From the NCBI RefSeq assembly GCF_023554105.1, contig NZ_JAMJWE010000024.1, positions 1 through 48,546 of the forward strand: a stretch of 48,546 nt of DNA, written 5' to 3'. The position numbers and the translations under genes are program-made. Source of the stretch: Brucella sp. 21LCYQ03 (GTDB taxonomy: Bacteria > Pseudomonadota > Alphaproteobacteria > Rhizobiales > Rhizobiaceae). Within the stretch, counting starts at the first letter, position 1. Every line of letters begins with the position of its first letter. This document shows, piece by piece, positions 8,421-16,819 of the stretch. The notes below the pieces were generated by a model, which was given only the letters and a program-made list of their open reading frames with translations, did not search any database and was not told the DNA's origin.

Positions 8421-9231
8421 TTTTGTTGCAAACTTTTCGTCAATGGATGAGGTGATAGTCTCTCGGCTTTTAATCAGCCGAGTATTTTAGATGTTTAAAG
8501 GCCGCCATTTTGATCAATCCGTCATCCTTCTGTGTGTTCGTTGGTACCTGGCTTACAATCTGAGCCTTCGCAATCTGAAGGAAAGGATGGCGGAACGTGG
8601 CATTGATCTCGATCATTCAACCGTCCATCGTTAAGTCATCTGCTTTAGTCCAAAACTGCTTGAACGTTTTAATCGGAAGAAGCGTCAAGTCACGCGCAAA
8701 TGGAACCTTTATGAGACGTATATCAAGGTCAAAGGTGAGTGGCTGTACTTATATCGTGCCATCGATAGCAATGGCGATACGGTTGAGTTCTATTTTGGCC
8801 AACATCGTGATCTGACTGCCGCTAAACGCTTTATCCGCAAGGTACTGGCCCACCATGGCAGGCCAGTGCACATTACCATTGTTAGAAGCGAGACCAACAG
8901 AATAGCTATTTTGCAATGTGATGCAGAGAGCCGGCTTAGACAGACTGGCAAACCGATTACCATTCGCTCCAGCAAATATATGAACAACATGATTGAGCAA
9001 GATCGCCGTCGCATCAAACGACGCACACGCTCCATGCTGGGTTTCAAGTCACAAACCGCAGCGTGCATAACGCTCGCCGGTATTGAACTCATTCACATGA
9101 CGCGCAAACAGCAAGGCGTCTTTTCAGCAGCAAATGCACGCCCAATCAAACAACAATTTGAAGCACTCGCTGCATAACTACGTCCAGAGTTAAGACATGC
9201 TCCGTTCAAATCAAATCTTTGCAACAGAGCC
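8419..9231 (+). mobile_element. IS6-family insertion sequence, about 813 bp
   Basis: Ends are inverted repeats GGTTTTGTTGCAAA (8419-8432) and, read inward from the right, GGCTCTGTTGCAAA (9231-9218), 12 of 14 bases and typical of IS6/IS26 elements. Flanking octamers TCTCAGGT and GTTTAATG differ, so there is no 8-bp target duplication; this suggests arrival or later rearrangement by cointegrate formation or homologous recombination. The left end cuts the IS3 fragment. Confidence 0.88.
8491..9177 (+). pseudogene. IS6-family transposase, nonsense-mutated and missing a catalytic Asp
   Basis: Reading from ATG 8491 gives MFKGRHFDQSVILLCVRWY and RNLKERMAERGIDLDHSTVHR, typical of IS6 transposases, then a TAA at 8632-8634 where the family has Trp (HRW). 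The same frame continues to 9177 with KRQVTRKWNLYETYIKVKGE, LYRAIDSNGDTVEFYF (first Asp), RRIKRRTRSMLGFKS and a normal C-terminus. The second catalytic Asp, expected in an ITIDGSETNR-like motif, reads ITIVRSETNR: GTT at 8881-8883 gives Val, and the next Gly is Arg. Two independent lesions make this copy inactive. Confidence 0.9.
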
Positions 9232-9274
9232 GTTTAATGTTATGCTTTTCAAATAAATGGCTCACTAACGATAC

Positions 9275-9309
9275 AAGGCCCGGTCGTTCAACCGGGCCTT
9301 TGTTTGTTT
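9275..9309. terminator. Terminator hairpin at the end of the deoxyribose-type operon
   Basis: AAGGCCCGGT (9275-9284) pairs perfectly with ACCGGGCCTT (9291-9300) around a six-base loop. The T-rich side (TGTTTGTTT) lies toward the ALDH gene, so the plus-strand reading is the stronger terminator; on the minus strand it still forms the hairpin directly after the ALDH stop and ends in TTGTAT. It is probably bidirectional. Confidence 0.75.
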
Positions 9310-11704
9310 AAGCGCCGTAAGGCACCCAGATGTTTTTGACCTGGGTTGCTCTTCTGAGGTAATCGCGGCCCTGTGCTTCGGCTGTGTTGTTCCAGTTTGG
9401 CAGACGGCCATTACTGACCCATGTGGCCTTGAGGTTTCCTGCAGAGGCCTTTTCGACCATGGCGCTGCCTTCCTTTGAGCCGAAGTACCAGAGCGCTGCC
9501 ACTTCATCATGCTCGGCCAGTGTTTTGGTCAGCACGTCACGTTCACCAGTGACGATGTTGACGACACCGCCCGGGACATCGGACGTATCAAGCATCTGAT
9601 AGAAATCACCTGCGATCAGTGGATGACGGCTGGACGGCACCACTACCGTACGATTGCCCATGGCAATGGCTGGCAGCACGAGTGAGATGAGTGAGAGGAG
9701 CGGTGCCTCATCCGGGCAGACAATTCCCATAACACCCCATGGCTCATTCATGGCGAGAGTCACATGGCGTGATTTGGTTGCGTGCACCGCCCCGTCAAAC
9801 TTGTCAGCCTGTGCTGCATAGTAGAAGCTCCGACGCAGCGACGCTTCGACTTCGTCGGTCGCTTTCTTCTCGCTGACACCAGTGCTTTCCACAAGGCGTT
9901 TGATGAATTCACCGCGGCGTGCGTCAAGATTTTCACCAAGATAATAAAGCACCTGCGCTCGGTTATGCGCTGTGGCACTGCCCCAGCCTGATGCCTTGGC
10001 TGCGGCTTCAACCGCATTGCGTATGTCTTTGCGGTTGCTGATCCCGGCCTGACCGATTACAGCACCGCCCTTGCCAGTAACCGAATAGCTGTAACCGCTG
10101 TCAGGACGCGCCTGCTTGCCGCCAATATAGTTCTTCATCGTGCGGTCAATGCCGCCGATTGCGATCTTTGCCTCGCTGAATGGCAAAGCGGATGGTACGA
10201 AGGTTTCAGCCGCCCTGGATGAGTCAAGCGCCTTTTCCCAATCAGCCGTGAGATATTCGTAAAGCCCTTCACGCGCACCTTCACGGCCATAACCGCTTTC
10301 GCTATAGCCGCCAAAGCCTGCACCCGCATCGAGCATATTGGTACAGTTGATCCAGACAACACCAGCTTTCACCCGCGCTGCAAGATCAAGCGCGACATTG
10401 ATGTTTTCCGACCAGATCGAAGCTGCAAGGCCATAACGTGTGTTGTTGGCAAGGGCGACGGCTTCGTCCGGCGTGCGGAAGCTTGTAGCAGCGGCGATAG
10501 GGCCGAAGATTTCCACCTGACAAACCGTTGCCGCTTGATCAACATCAGTGAAAAAACCGGGCGCGATATAATTGCCCTTGGCTGGCAATGGGTTTGGCGT
10601 CTGCCAAAGCTGGCCACCTTCCTCAATGCCCTTTTGAATGAGATCAGAAATGCGCTTTACTTGCGTCGGTGAGACAATCGCGCCAACATCGGTGGATTTA
10701 TCCAGCGGATCGCCAACGCGTAAATTTTCAAGCCGCTTTCTTAGCTTGGCATAAAAGCGATCAGCAATGCCTTCCTGCACCAGAAGGCGCGAACCCGCAC
10801 AGCAGACTTCACCCTGGTTAAACCAGATTGCATCGACCACGCCTTCAACGGCTGCATCAAGATCAGCATCTTCAAACACGATGAACGGCGACTTGCCACC
10901 AAGCTCCAGAGAAAGCTTCTTGCCAGAACCGGCAATCTGCTCACGAATGATGCGGCCCACCTGTGTTGAACCAGTGAACGCAACCTTATCGACGTCATCA
11001 TGACCGCAGACGGTAGCACCTGTTGTGCCATCGCCCTGAACGATATTGACCACACCCGCAGGCAAGCCAACTTCATGGCAGATTTCCGCAAAGGCAATCG
11101 CTGTCAAAGGTGTGAGATCAGCAGGCTTCAACACCACGGTATTGCCCGCAGCCAGGGCTGGCGCGATCTTCCATGTCAGCATCAAAAGCGGAAAGTTCCA
11201 TGGGATCACCTGAGCGCAGACGCCAACTGGCGAGAAGCCCTTGAACTCGTCTTCCACCATCTCTGCCCAACCGGCATGATGGTAGAAATGGCGAACAGCC
11301 AATGGAATATCGATGTCGCGGGTTTCACGCAGCGGCTTGCCATTGTCCATGGCTTCGAGAACCGACAAAAAGCGTTCGCGCTTCTGGATATGCCGGGCGA
11401 TAGCATAAAGATATTTGGCGCGCTCATGACCCGAAAGCTTCGACCATTTGCCAAAGGCGCTGCGTGCGGCTTTCACCGCCTGATCAACATCTTGCTCTGT
11501 GCCGAGCGTAATCTCTGCAAGCTTGTCGCCATTGGCTGGATTGCTCACAGCAATCACCTTGTTGCCTTCCGGCTTGACGAAAGCGCCATTGATATAATGG
11601 CCAAACGAACGGCCATGCTGTTCCAGCCACTGCTTCACATCGCCGTTTGCTTCAGGGGAAGGTCCATATTCCATGGTCTTCAGAATGTCCTTGATGGGTC
11701 GCAT
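9308..11704 (-). CDS. Two-domain aldehyde dehydrogenase, ALDH16-like
   Basis: 798 residues, much longer than ordinary 480-500 residue aldehyde dehydrogenases. Residues about 30-500 form a complete catalytic unit: PWNFP (Asn170), FTGSTQVG near 244, Glu267 in LELGGKSP and nucleophile Cys301 in FNQGEVCCAGSR. From about 530 a second ALDH-like domain starts (YIGGKQARPDSGYSYSV, NRAQVLYYLGENL, EPWGVMGIVCPDEAP) but lacks a GQxC-type cysteine motif and ends in a family-type tail (YLRRATQVKNIWVPYG). One active plus one inactive ALDH domain in about 800 residues is the architecture of ALDH16. The gene is last in the operon, after deoC, so acetaldehyde released by DeoC is the probable substrate, oxidised with NAD(P)+ to acetate. 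That role is inference from context. Confidence 0.88.
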   Translation of the reverse strand: MRPIKDILKTMEYGPSPEANGDVKQWLEQHGRSFGHYINGAFVKPEGNKVIAVSNPANGDKLAEITLGTEQDVDQAVKAARSAFGKWSKLSGHERAKYLYAIARHIQKRERFLSVLEAMDNGKPLRETRDIDIPLAVRHFYHHAGWAEMVEDEFKGFSPVGVCAQVIPWNFPLLMLTWKIAPALAAGNTVVLKPADLTPLTAIAFAEICHEVGLPAGVVNIVQGDGTTGATVCGHDDVDKVAFTGSTQVGRIIREQIAGSGKKLSLELGGKSPFIVFEDADLDAAVEGVVDAIWFNQGEVCCAGSRLLVQEGIADRFYAKLRKRLENLRVGDPLDKSTDVGAIVSPTQVKRISDLIQKGIEEGGQLWQTPNPLPAKGNYIAPGFFTDVDQAATVCQVEIFGPIAAATSFRTPDEAVALANNTRYGLAASIWSENINVALDLAARVKAGVVWINCTNMLDAGAGFGGYSESGYGREGAREGLYEYLTADWEKALDSSRAAETFVPSALPFSEAKIAIGGIDRTMKNYIGGKQARPDSGYSYSVTGKGGAVIGQAGISNRKDIRNAVEAAAKASGWGSATAHNRAQVLYYLGENLDARRGEFIKRLVESTGVSEKKATDEVEASLRRSFYYAAQADKFDGAVHATKSRHVTLAMNEPWGVMGIVCPDEAPLLSLISLVLPAIAMGNRTVVVPSSRHPLIAGDFYQMLDTSDVPGGVVNIVTGERDVLTKTLAEHDEVAALWYFGSKEGSAMVEKASAGNLKATWVSNGRLPNWNNTAEAQGRDYLRRATQVKNIWVPYGA

Positions 11705-11778
11705 TTTATAAATTCCTCACGAGCATTTCCAGCAAAAGTGCGAAGCGGTTTTGCGTAGGAGAATGCGAAATACCAAAT

Positions 11779-12738
11779 TTAAGCAGCGGCGTGACGGTTG
11801 GCGCTCGAATAGCGTCCGGTCACAAAGTGCTCTAATTGCCGTTCAATATCGCCAAGCATCGACGAAGCACCCAGGCGGAACAGATCCGGCTCCAGCCAGC
11901 GATTTCCGAGTTCCTCTTTCATCAAAGTCAGCCAGGCGAGCGCATCTTTCGCAGATTTCAGACCACCGGCTGGCTTGAAGCCAATGATCTGGCCAGACAG
12001 TTCGCCATAATCGCGCAAAGCCCGCACCATCGTCAGACTGACAGGCAGCGTTGCATTGACATCCTCCTTGCCGGTCGAGGTCTTGATGAAGTCAGACCCC
12101 GCCTGCATCGCAACCATCGAAGCGCGATAGACATTGGTGAGTGTATTGAGATCGCCGGTCGCAAGGATAGCCTTCATATGCGCATCCCCACAGGCTTCGC
12201 GCATGGCGGCAATCTCATCATAAAGCGCTGACCAGTTTTGTGTGAGCACATGCTCGCGGGTGACCACAATGTCGATCTCATCGGCACCCTGCTCAACCGC
12301 ATAGGTAATCTCGGCCAAACGCAACGGCAGCGGCGTCAAGCCTGCCGGAAAGCCGGTTGCAACGGATGCTACAGGAATACCGGAGCCTTCCAACGCCTTA
12401 ACCGCATGCGGTACCATGGTGGGATAAACGCAGACGGCACCCGTCGTGATGCCTGCATCAGCCAGGCCCAGCGCTTCCAGAATATCATCACGCACCGGAC
12501 GGCGTGCCTTGGCGCAAAGCCTGCGCACACGGCCTTCGGTATCGTCACCGGCAAGTGTGGTCAGATCAATGCACTGGATTGCGCGCACAAGCCATGCCGC
12601 CTGATATTCTTTCTTGATCGAACGACGCGAAGCGATCGTTGAAGCACGGCGCTCCGATGCACTCCGGTTCACAACAACATCTTCAAACCAGTCAGGCCGT
12701 AAAGACGTGCCAGTATTGCGGGGAAAGGTTTCACTCAT
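11779..12738 (-). CDS. deoC: Deoxyribose-phosphate aldolase DeoC
   Basis: 319 residues. The enzyme cleaves 2-deoxy-D-ribose 5-phosphate into glyceraldehyde 3-phosphate and acetaldehyde through a Schiff base. The aldolase barrel occupies about 50-310: CIDLTTL near 56, ADEIDIVV (Asp156, equivalent of the catalytic Asp102 in E. coli), Schiff-base Lys219 in DFIKTSTGK and Lys255 in GFKPAGGL. An extra N-terminal segment of about 45 residues gives the longer form common in actinobacteria, rhizobia and animals. It lies 21 bases after the sugar kinase gene and 74 bases before the ALDH16-like gene on the same strand, so kinase, aldolase and dehydrogenase act in sequence. Confidence 0.95.
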   Translation of the reverse strand: MSETFPRNTGTSLRPDWFEDVVVNRSASERRASTIASRRSIKKEYQAAWLVRAIQCIDLTTLAGDDTEGRVRRLCAKARRPVRDDILEALGLADAGITTGAVCVYPTMVPHAVKALEGSGIPVASVATGFPAGLTPLPLRLAEITYAVEQGADEIDIVVTREHVLTQNWSALYDEIAAMREACGDAHMKAILATGDLNTLTNVYRASMVAMQAGSDFIKTSTGKEDVNATLPVSLTMVRALRDYGELSGQIIGFKPAGGLKSAKDALAWLTLMKEELGNRWLEPDLFRLGASSMLGDIERQLEHFVTGRYSSANRHAAA

Positions 12739-12759
12739 TTTATTGTCCGTCTGTAAGGT

Positions 12760-13698
12760 TCAGGAACGTTCTGGCGCGTGGTCGCGGCAGAACGCTTCAA
12801 ATTCATCGGCACTGGCATAGGCTTTTTGTGTTCCGGGCCGGGTGATGGAGTGCGCGGCATAAAGTGAAGCTTTTGTGAGCGACGCTTCCACATCGCCAGT
12901 CTCAGCGTAAAATCGTGCAAACGAGCCGATAAAGGCATCGCCTGCACCGGTCGTATCTTTCGGCGTCACTTTGACCGGTGGGATACTGACGATTTCGCTT
13001 GCGTTGATCATGCGTGCGCCACGTCCGCCAAGTGTCACGATAACGGTGCGAATGCCACGCGCGATCAATGAGCGCGCAGCAATGACAATCTGATCGTCCG
13101 AGTCTGTTGGCAGACCGGATAGGAGCGCAAGCTCGCTCTCATTGGGAACAAGAAATGTCACTTGCCGGATAAGTTCTGGATCGAGATCAGCGGCAGCAGG
13201 TGCTGGATTGAGAATAGTTTCGATACCGTTTTCTGCAGCGAAGGCGATGGTGTGATAGACCGTCTCGACCGGCACTTCCATCTGCATGAGGATCAGGCCA
13301 CATTCTTTAAGGTCGCCCGCAGCCTTGTCTACTTCGGCGGGCAGAAGATCAGCATTAGCGCCCTTGACGATAAGGATCGAGTTTTCGCCCGAAAGCTCAA
13401 CAAAAATTGGTGCAACGCCGCTCGACTTGCCAGCAACCTTTACGACGTGTCGCGTATCGACGCCAAAACTGTTCAGGTTACGGATTGTGTTGTCTGCAAA
13501 GACGTCATCGCCAACCCGCGTCACCATCATGACATCTGCACCCAGTCGCGCCGCCGCAACGGCCTGATTGGCACCCTTGCCGCCGCACCCAATCTCGAAT
13601 GTCGGTGCTTCAAGCGTTTCGCCGGGGGCGGGCATACGGTTCACATAGGTGATCAGATCCACCATGTTGGAGCCGACCACTCCGATCCTTCTGGTCAT
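12760..13698 (-). CDS. PfkB/ribokinase-family sugar kinase, probable deoxyribokinase
   Basis: 312 residues from the ATG at 13698, chosen because AAGGAA lies seven bases upstream; a longer frame to 13722 overlaps the preceding gene without a better ribosome site. Ribokinase features are in order: GSNMVDLITYVNRMPAPGET at the N-terminus, the di-Gly substrate loop GCGGKGANQAVAAARLG, VGDDVFG-like VGDDVFAD, LNPAPA, and the catalytic anion-hole motif DTTGAGDAFIGS near 245. Such enzymes phosphorylate ribose or 2-deoxyribose at O5. Because deoC follows immediately, deoxyribose is the favoured substrate (DeoK role); ribose cannot be excluded from sequence alone. Confidence 0.88.
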   Translation of the reverse strand: MTRRIGVVGSNMVDLITYVNRMPAPGETLEAPTFEIGCGGKGANQAVAAARLGADVMMVTRVGDDVFADNTIRNLNSFGVDTRHVVKVAGKSSGVAPIFVELSGENSILIVKGANADLLPAEVDKAAGDLKECGLILMQMEVPVETVYHTIAFAAENGIETILNPAPAAADLDPELIRQVTFLVPNESELALLSGLPTDSDDQIVIAARSLIARGIRTVIVTLGGRGARMINASEIVSIPPVKVTPKDTTGAGDAFIGSFARFYAETGDVEASLTKASLYAAHSITRPGTQKAYASADEFEAFCRDHAPERS

Positions 13699-13718
13699 AA
13701 GACAGTTCCTTCGAAATT

Positions 13719-14813
13719 TCACAGGGCCTTGATTTTGGCTGCAAATTGTTTTGCGGCTGGCTGATCAAGATAACCAACGCGTACGGGGAAGATGGCGCGT
13801 TCGCCTGATGCAAGTGTCCGCACATTATTCTTGGCTTTTTCCGCGAGATAACCTTCCGGCTCGCAGGTGGACGGCAGTGCAAAAGCTGCAACCTGCGCAT
13901 CACCATTGACGAGAACCCAGCGCACGGTTTTTGGGAAAGCCTTGACTGGATAGGAAATTGCAAAGCCGTCGCCATCTGCAAGCTGCATCATTTGATGTGT
14001 TTGGCCATCGGCATCGGTCGGAAGACCGCGAATGTAAAACACCTGTTCTGGATCATAGCGTTGCGGCTCATCCAAGACTTCCATCGCGGAAGGATCAGCG
14101 GCCAGTTGATCGATCAATGCGAGGTAGTCGTCATTGGGCATTACATGAGCAGGAACAGCGGTGCGCACTTGTACGTTCTCTGACGTAAAAGCGACCGGCT
14201 GAATGATGCGCGCAGCTTGGTCATAGGCGAAGTTGACATGGCACATATACATCACCTCCATCGGCGCTGATGACAGGTTTTCAACGTCCATCGTGATGTC
14301 GAAAAGCGTGTCCTGTGCATGAAGGCGAATGCTTGGGCGGGCAAGATAATGCGCGCCAAAGCCCATCAAATATTCATATTCGCCAGTGACTTCGACATAA
14401 GCACCGCGTTCGTCGGTGCCAAATAAAAGCCCAGCCTTGTCCATCTTCGCGCAGGCAATTTCCCCATGCAAAAGGTGGTTATCCTGTGGCGAAGGGCAAC
14501 CATTGCGCAGGATGCCGCTATGAAAAGCAAAGCAGCCATAAGTCTCGACAATGATGGTTGCCGGGCGCGGCATGGAGAAGCTGTTGCCCATGGTGAGATC
14601 GACACCGTCGAACTCAGCACCCCAGACCATCTGGCCCATAAAAGGCAGTACGATGAGATTACCGCGTTCGTTTTCGATCAGCAGCGCTTCGATGCCGCTT
14701 GGATAGCGAAACGCGGTAACGCTCAAACCATCCGCACTGGCAATGATATGCGGCTGCTCGGCAAAATCCTGACGACGAAGATGAAGTTCGATGTCTTGTC
14801 CAATGTTCTGCAT
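13719..14813 (-). CDS. DUF4432 aldose-epimerase-like protein
   Basis: 364 residues from ATG 14813 (MQNIGQDIELHLRRQDFAEQ); a longer frame to 14852 would overlap the permease gene, and the chosen start is five bases after the permease stop. It resembles the galactose-mutarotase fold proteins called DUF4432: LIVLPFMGQMVWGAEFDG near 70, NHLLHGEIACAKMD with a His near 125, EVMYMCHVNFAYD with a His near 205, and a C-terminal GYLDQP. Members sit in sugar operons and are thought to interconvert anomers or isomers. Between permeases and kinase it most likely supplies the anomer used by the kinase; this is inference. No catalytic residue is assigned with certainty. Confidence 0.8.
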   Translation of the reverse strand: MQNIGQDIELHLRRQDFAEQPHIIASADGLSVTAFRYPSGIEALLIENERGNLIVLPFMGQMVWGAEFDGVDLTMGNSFSMPRPATIIVETYGCFAFHSGILRNGCPSPQDNHLLHGEIACAKMDKAGLLFGTDERGAYVEVTGEYEYLMGFGAHYLARPSIRLHAQDTLFDITMDVENLSSAPMEVMYMCHVNFAYDQAARIIQPVAFTSENVQVRTAVPAHVMPNDDYLALIDQLAADPSAMEVLDEPQRYDPEQVFYIRGLPTDADGQTHQMMQLADGDGFAISYPVKAFPKTVRWVLVNGDAQVAAFALPSTCEPEGYLAEKAKNNVRTLASGERAIFPVRVGYLDQPAAKQFAAKIKAL

Positions 14814-14817
14814 GAGA

Positions 14818-15816
14818 TTATCGGCCCTGATTGCGCGAAGCATTGATCGCAATGACGACGATAAGGAATGCGCCCCAGATGAAGTCGATCAGGTGGTTGG
14901 AGAACCGCATCATCTGGAAACCGGAGGAAAGAAGCATCAAGGCGACCAGCGCAATTGCGATGCCAAGCACTCGTCCTTTACCGCCAGCCGGATTGGTGCC
15001 ACCCAGCACTGCAATCAAAACCGCCTGCAACAGATACGAAGCGCCGTAATCAGACTTTGCCGCATTGGTGCGTCCCGACAGAATAATCCCGGCAAGCGAG
15101 GCGAGAACGCCGGTCAGCATGTAGGAGTAAAGGATCATGCGTTCTTTGCGGATGCCGGCGAAAACTGCCGCGCGTGGGTTTGTGCCGATCAGCATCAAAT
15201 TGATACCGAGCGTGGTACGGGTCAGCAAAACTCCGACAAGAATGCAAACGGCGACGAACAGCAGGAACGGTGCGGCAATGCCCATGATCTTGCCATTGCC
15301 AACCCAGTTCCACGCTTCAGGAAAACCGACAATCGCAGGACCACCTGTGAGCACCAGCGCGAGCCCCATCAGAACTTGTCCAGTGCCGAGCGTTGCAAGA
15401 ATTGGTGTGATGCGAAGTTTCGCAATCAGCAGGCCATTCACGAGCCCGGCTAACAAACCGATCAGCATAGCGATCAGAATACCGATAATTGTATAGAACA
15501 GCATGCTGGAGCCGGATGTTTGCGCTGCCTGCACCATGCTTGAATGGAAATAAACCCCGGCCACAATGCCTGCCAGATTGGCAATGCCAACGACGGAAAG
15601 ATCAATGCCGCCAGTCAGCATCGCGATCATCATGGCGATGGAAAGGATGCCCAGCTCCGGCATGATGTAGCTGATGGATTCAAAATTATAATAACGCAGG
15701 AACTTGTCCGGGTTCATCCACGTCATCAGTGCGAAAACAAGCACGGTGATGACAATGAGCTGGATGATATTGTTGTCTCCGCCAAGGATGCGGCGCATGT
15801 CGAAAGATTGTTTCAT
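14818..15816 (-). CDS. Sugar ABC transporter permease (RbsC/LsrD type), second copy
   Basis: 332 residues with about nine hydrophobic segments, matching the BPD_transp_2 family of ribose-type importers. Landmarks are GGIDLSVVGIANLAGIVAG near 85, the coupling region NPRAAVFAGIRKERMILYSY near 225 and GGTNPAGGKGRVLGIAIALV near 280. GAGAAAG lies just before the ATG. It follows the other permease by 14 bases and runs into the DUF4432 gene. The two permeases form the heterodimeric membrane channel. The operon context points to a deoxyribose-related pentose or nucleoside-derived sugar as cargo. Confidence 0.93.
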   Translation of the reverse strand: MKQSFDMRRILGGDNNIIQLIVITVLVFALMTWMNPDKFLRYYNFESISYIMPELGILSIAMMIAMLTGGIDLSVVGIANLAGIVAGVYFHSSMVQAAQTSGSSMLFYTIIGILIAMLIGLLAGLVNGLLIAKLRITPILATLGTGQVLMGLALVLTGGPAIVGFPEAWNWVGNGKIMGIAAPFLLFVAVCILVGVLLTRTTLGINLMLIGTNPRAAVFAGIRKERMILYSYMLTGVLASLAGIILSGRTNAAKSDYGASYLLQAVLIAVLGGTNPAGGKGRVLGIAIALVALMLLSSGFQMMRFSNHLIDFIWGAFLIVVIAINASRNQGR

Positions 15817-15830
15817 GTCGCTTTCTCCGT

Positions 15831-16808
15831 TCAGGCGATGCTTTTGCGATCACGCCATGCCGTAATGGCGGTAGCTGCGATGATGATGAGACCGACCACG
15901 ACGCGTTGCCATGTCGTGTCGACCTTCATGATGATGAGAGAGTTTTTGACCATCACGAGCATGAAAACGCCCATGAGTGTACCGAGTACGGTGCCGCGCC
16001 CACCAAAAATGGATGCGCCGCCGAGAACCACGGCTGCAATCACATCGAGTTCGAGACCGACGAAATCACGCGGATTGGCAAGCCAGATCATCGATGAATG
16101 CAGAAGTCCCGCAAAACCTGCCAGCGCACCAGCCACGCAATAAACGAAGAAGATCGTGCGGCGCGTGTTGAAGCCCACCCGCTTTGCTGCTTCTGGTGAG
16201 CCGCCATAAGCATAGACGCTGCGCCCAATCATCGTATGGCTAAGGATCAGGTGGATCATCAGAGCGATGGCGAGATACACAACGAACATTGCGGTCAGGC
16301 CGAACGTGGTACCTGTGGCCGATGTCAGCGAGATCACATCAGTCTTGCCGAACTCAATGAGTTCTTTCGGCATTTTATTGATGTTGACGATGCTGGTGCC
16401 GACGAGACCCAACACAAGCCCGCGCACGATGGAACCGGTGCCGAGCGTCACAATCAGCGGGATCATCTTAAAGCGGTGAATGATGAAGCCGTTAAACGCA
16501 CCAAGCAGCAAACCGATGAGCGTTGCCGCAACAAACGGGATGAATACGCCATCATAACCAAGATACACCATCGCGCGGACGGTCAGATACATGGCCGCGA
16601 TGGCGAAGGCAGTGAACGATACGTCGATGCCGCCAGAGATCATCACCAGCAAGACGCCGAGCGCCATGATGCCGATCACGACGTTGGAGCGAAGAAGGCC
16701 GAAAATATTATCCAGTGACCAGAAAGCCGGATTAATAAGGCCGATGGTGATCATTGCGAGGAGAAGCACACAGGCAATGATAAATTCGGTACTGCGAAAG
16801 AATTTCAT
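15831..16808 (-). CDS. Sugar ABC transporter permease (RbsC/LsrC type), first copy
   Basis: 325 residues from ATG 16808, preferred because GAGGAA lies seven bases upstream and the longer frame overlaps the ATPase gene. About nine membrane segments; family landmarks MISGGIDVSFTAFAIAAMYL near 60, the cytoplasmic coupling loop YGGSPEAAKRVGFNTRRTIF near 215 and VVLGGASIFGGRGTVLGTLM near 270. It is clearly a paralogue of the neighbouring permease and would pair with it. It is separated by 11 bases from the ATPase gene stop, consistent with a single transcript. Confidence 0.93.
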   Translation of the reverse strand: MKFFRSTEFIIACVLLLAMITIGLINPAFWSLDNIFGLLRSNVVIGIMALGVLLVMISGGIDVSFTAFAIAAMYLTVRAMVYLGYDGVFIPFVAATLIGLLLGAFNGFIIHRFKMIPLIVTLGTGSIVRGLVLGLVGTSIVNINKMPKELIEFGKTDVISLTSATGTTFGLTAMFVVYLAIALMIHLILSHTMIGRSVYAYGGSPEAAKRVGFNTRRTIFFVYCVAGALAGFAGLLHSSMIWLANPRDFVGLELDVIAAVVLGGASIFGGRGTVLGTLMGVFMLVMVKNSLIIMKVDTTWQRVVVGLIIIAATAITAWRDRKSIA

Positions 16809-16819
16809 GTGCCGGTTCC

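Noticed and set aside
8411..9239. Target duplication of the IS6 element
   Set aside because: The flanking octamers TCTCAGGT and GTTTAATG do not match.
11000..11758. 252-codon plus-strand frame opposite the dehydrogenase gene
   Set aside because: Antisense to the conserved catalytic domain; no protein-like pattern.
14791..15453. Long plus-strand frame opposite the permease genes
   Set aside because: It is antisense to conserved permease sequence, has low-complexity composition and no ribosome site; a shadow of a GC-rich gene.
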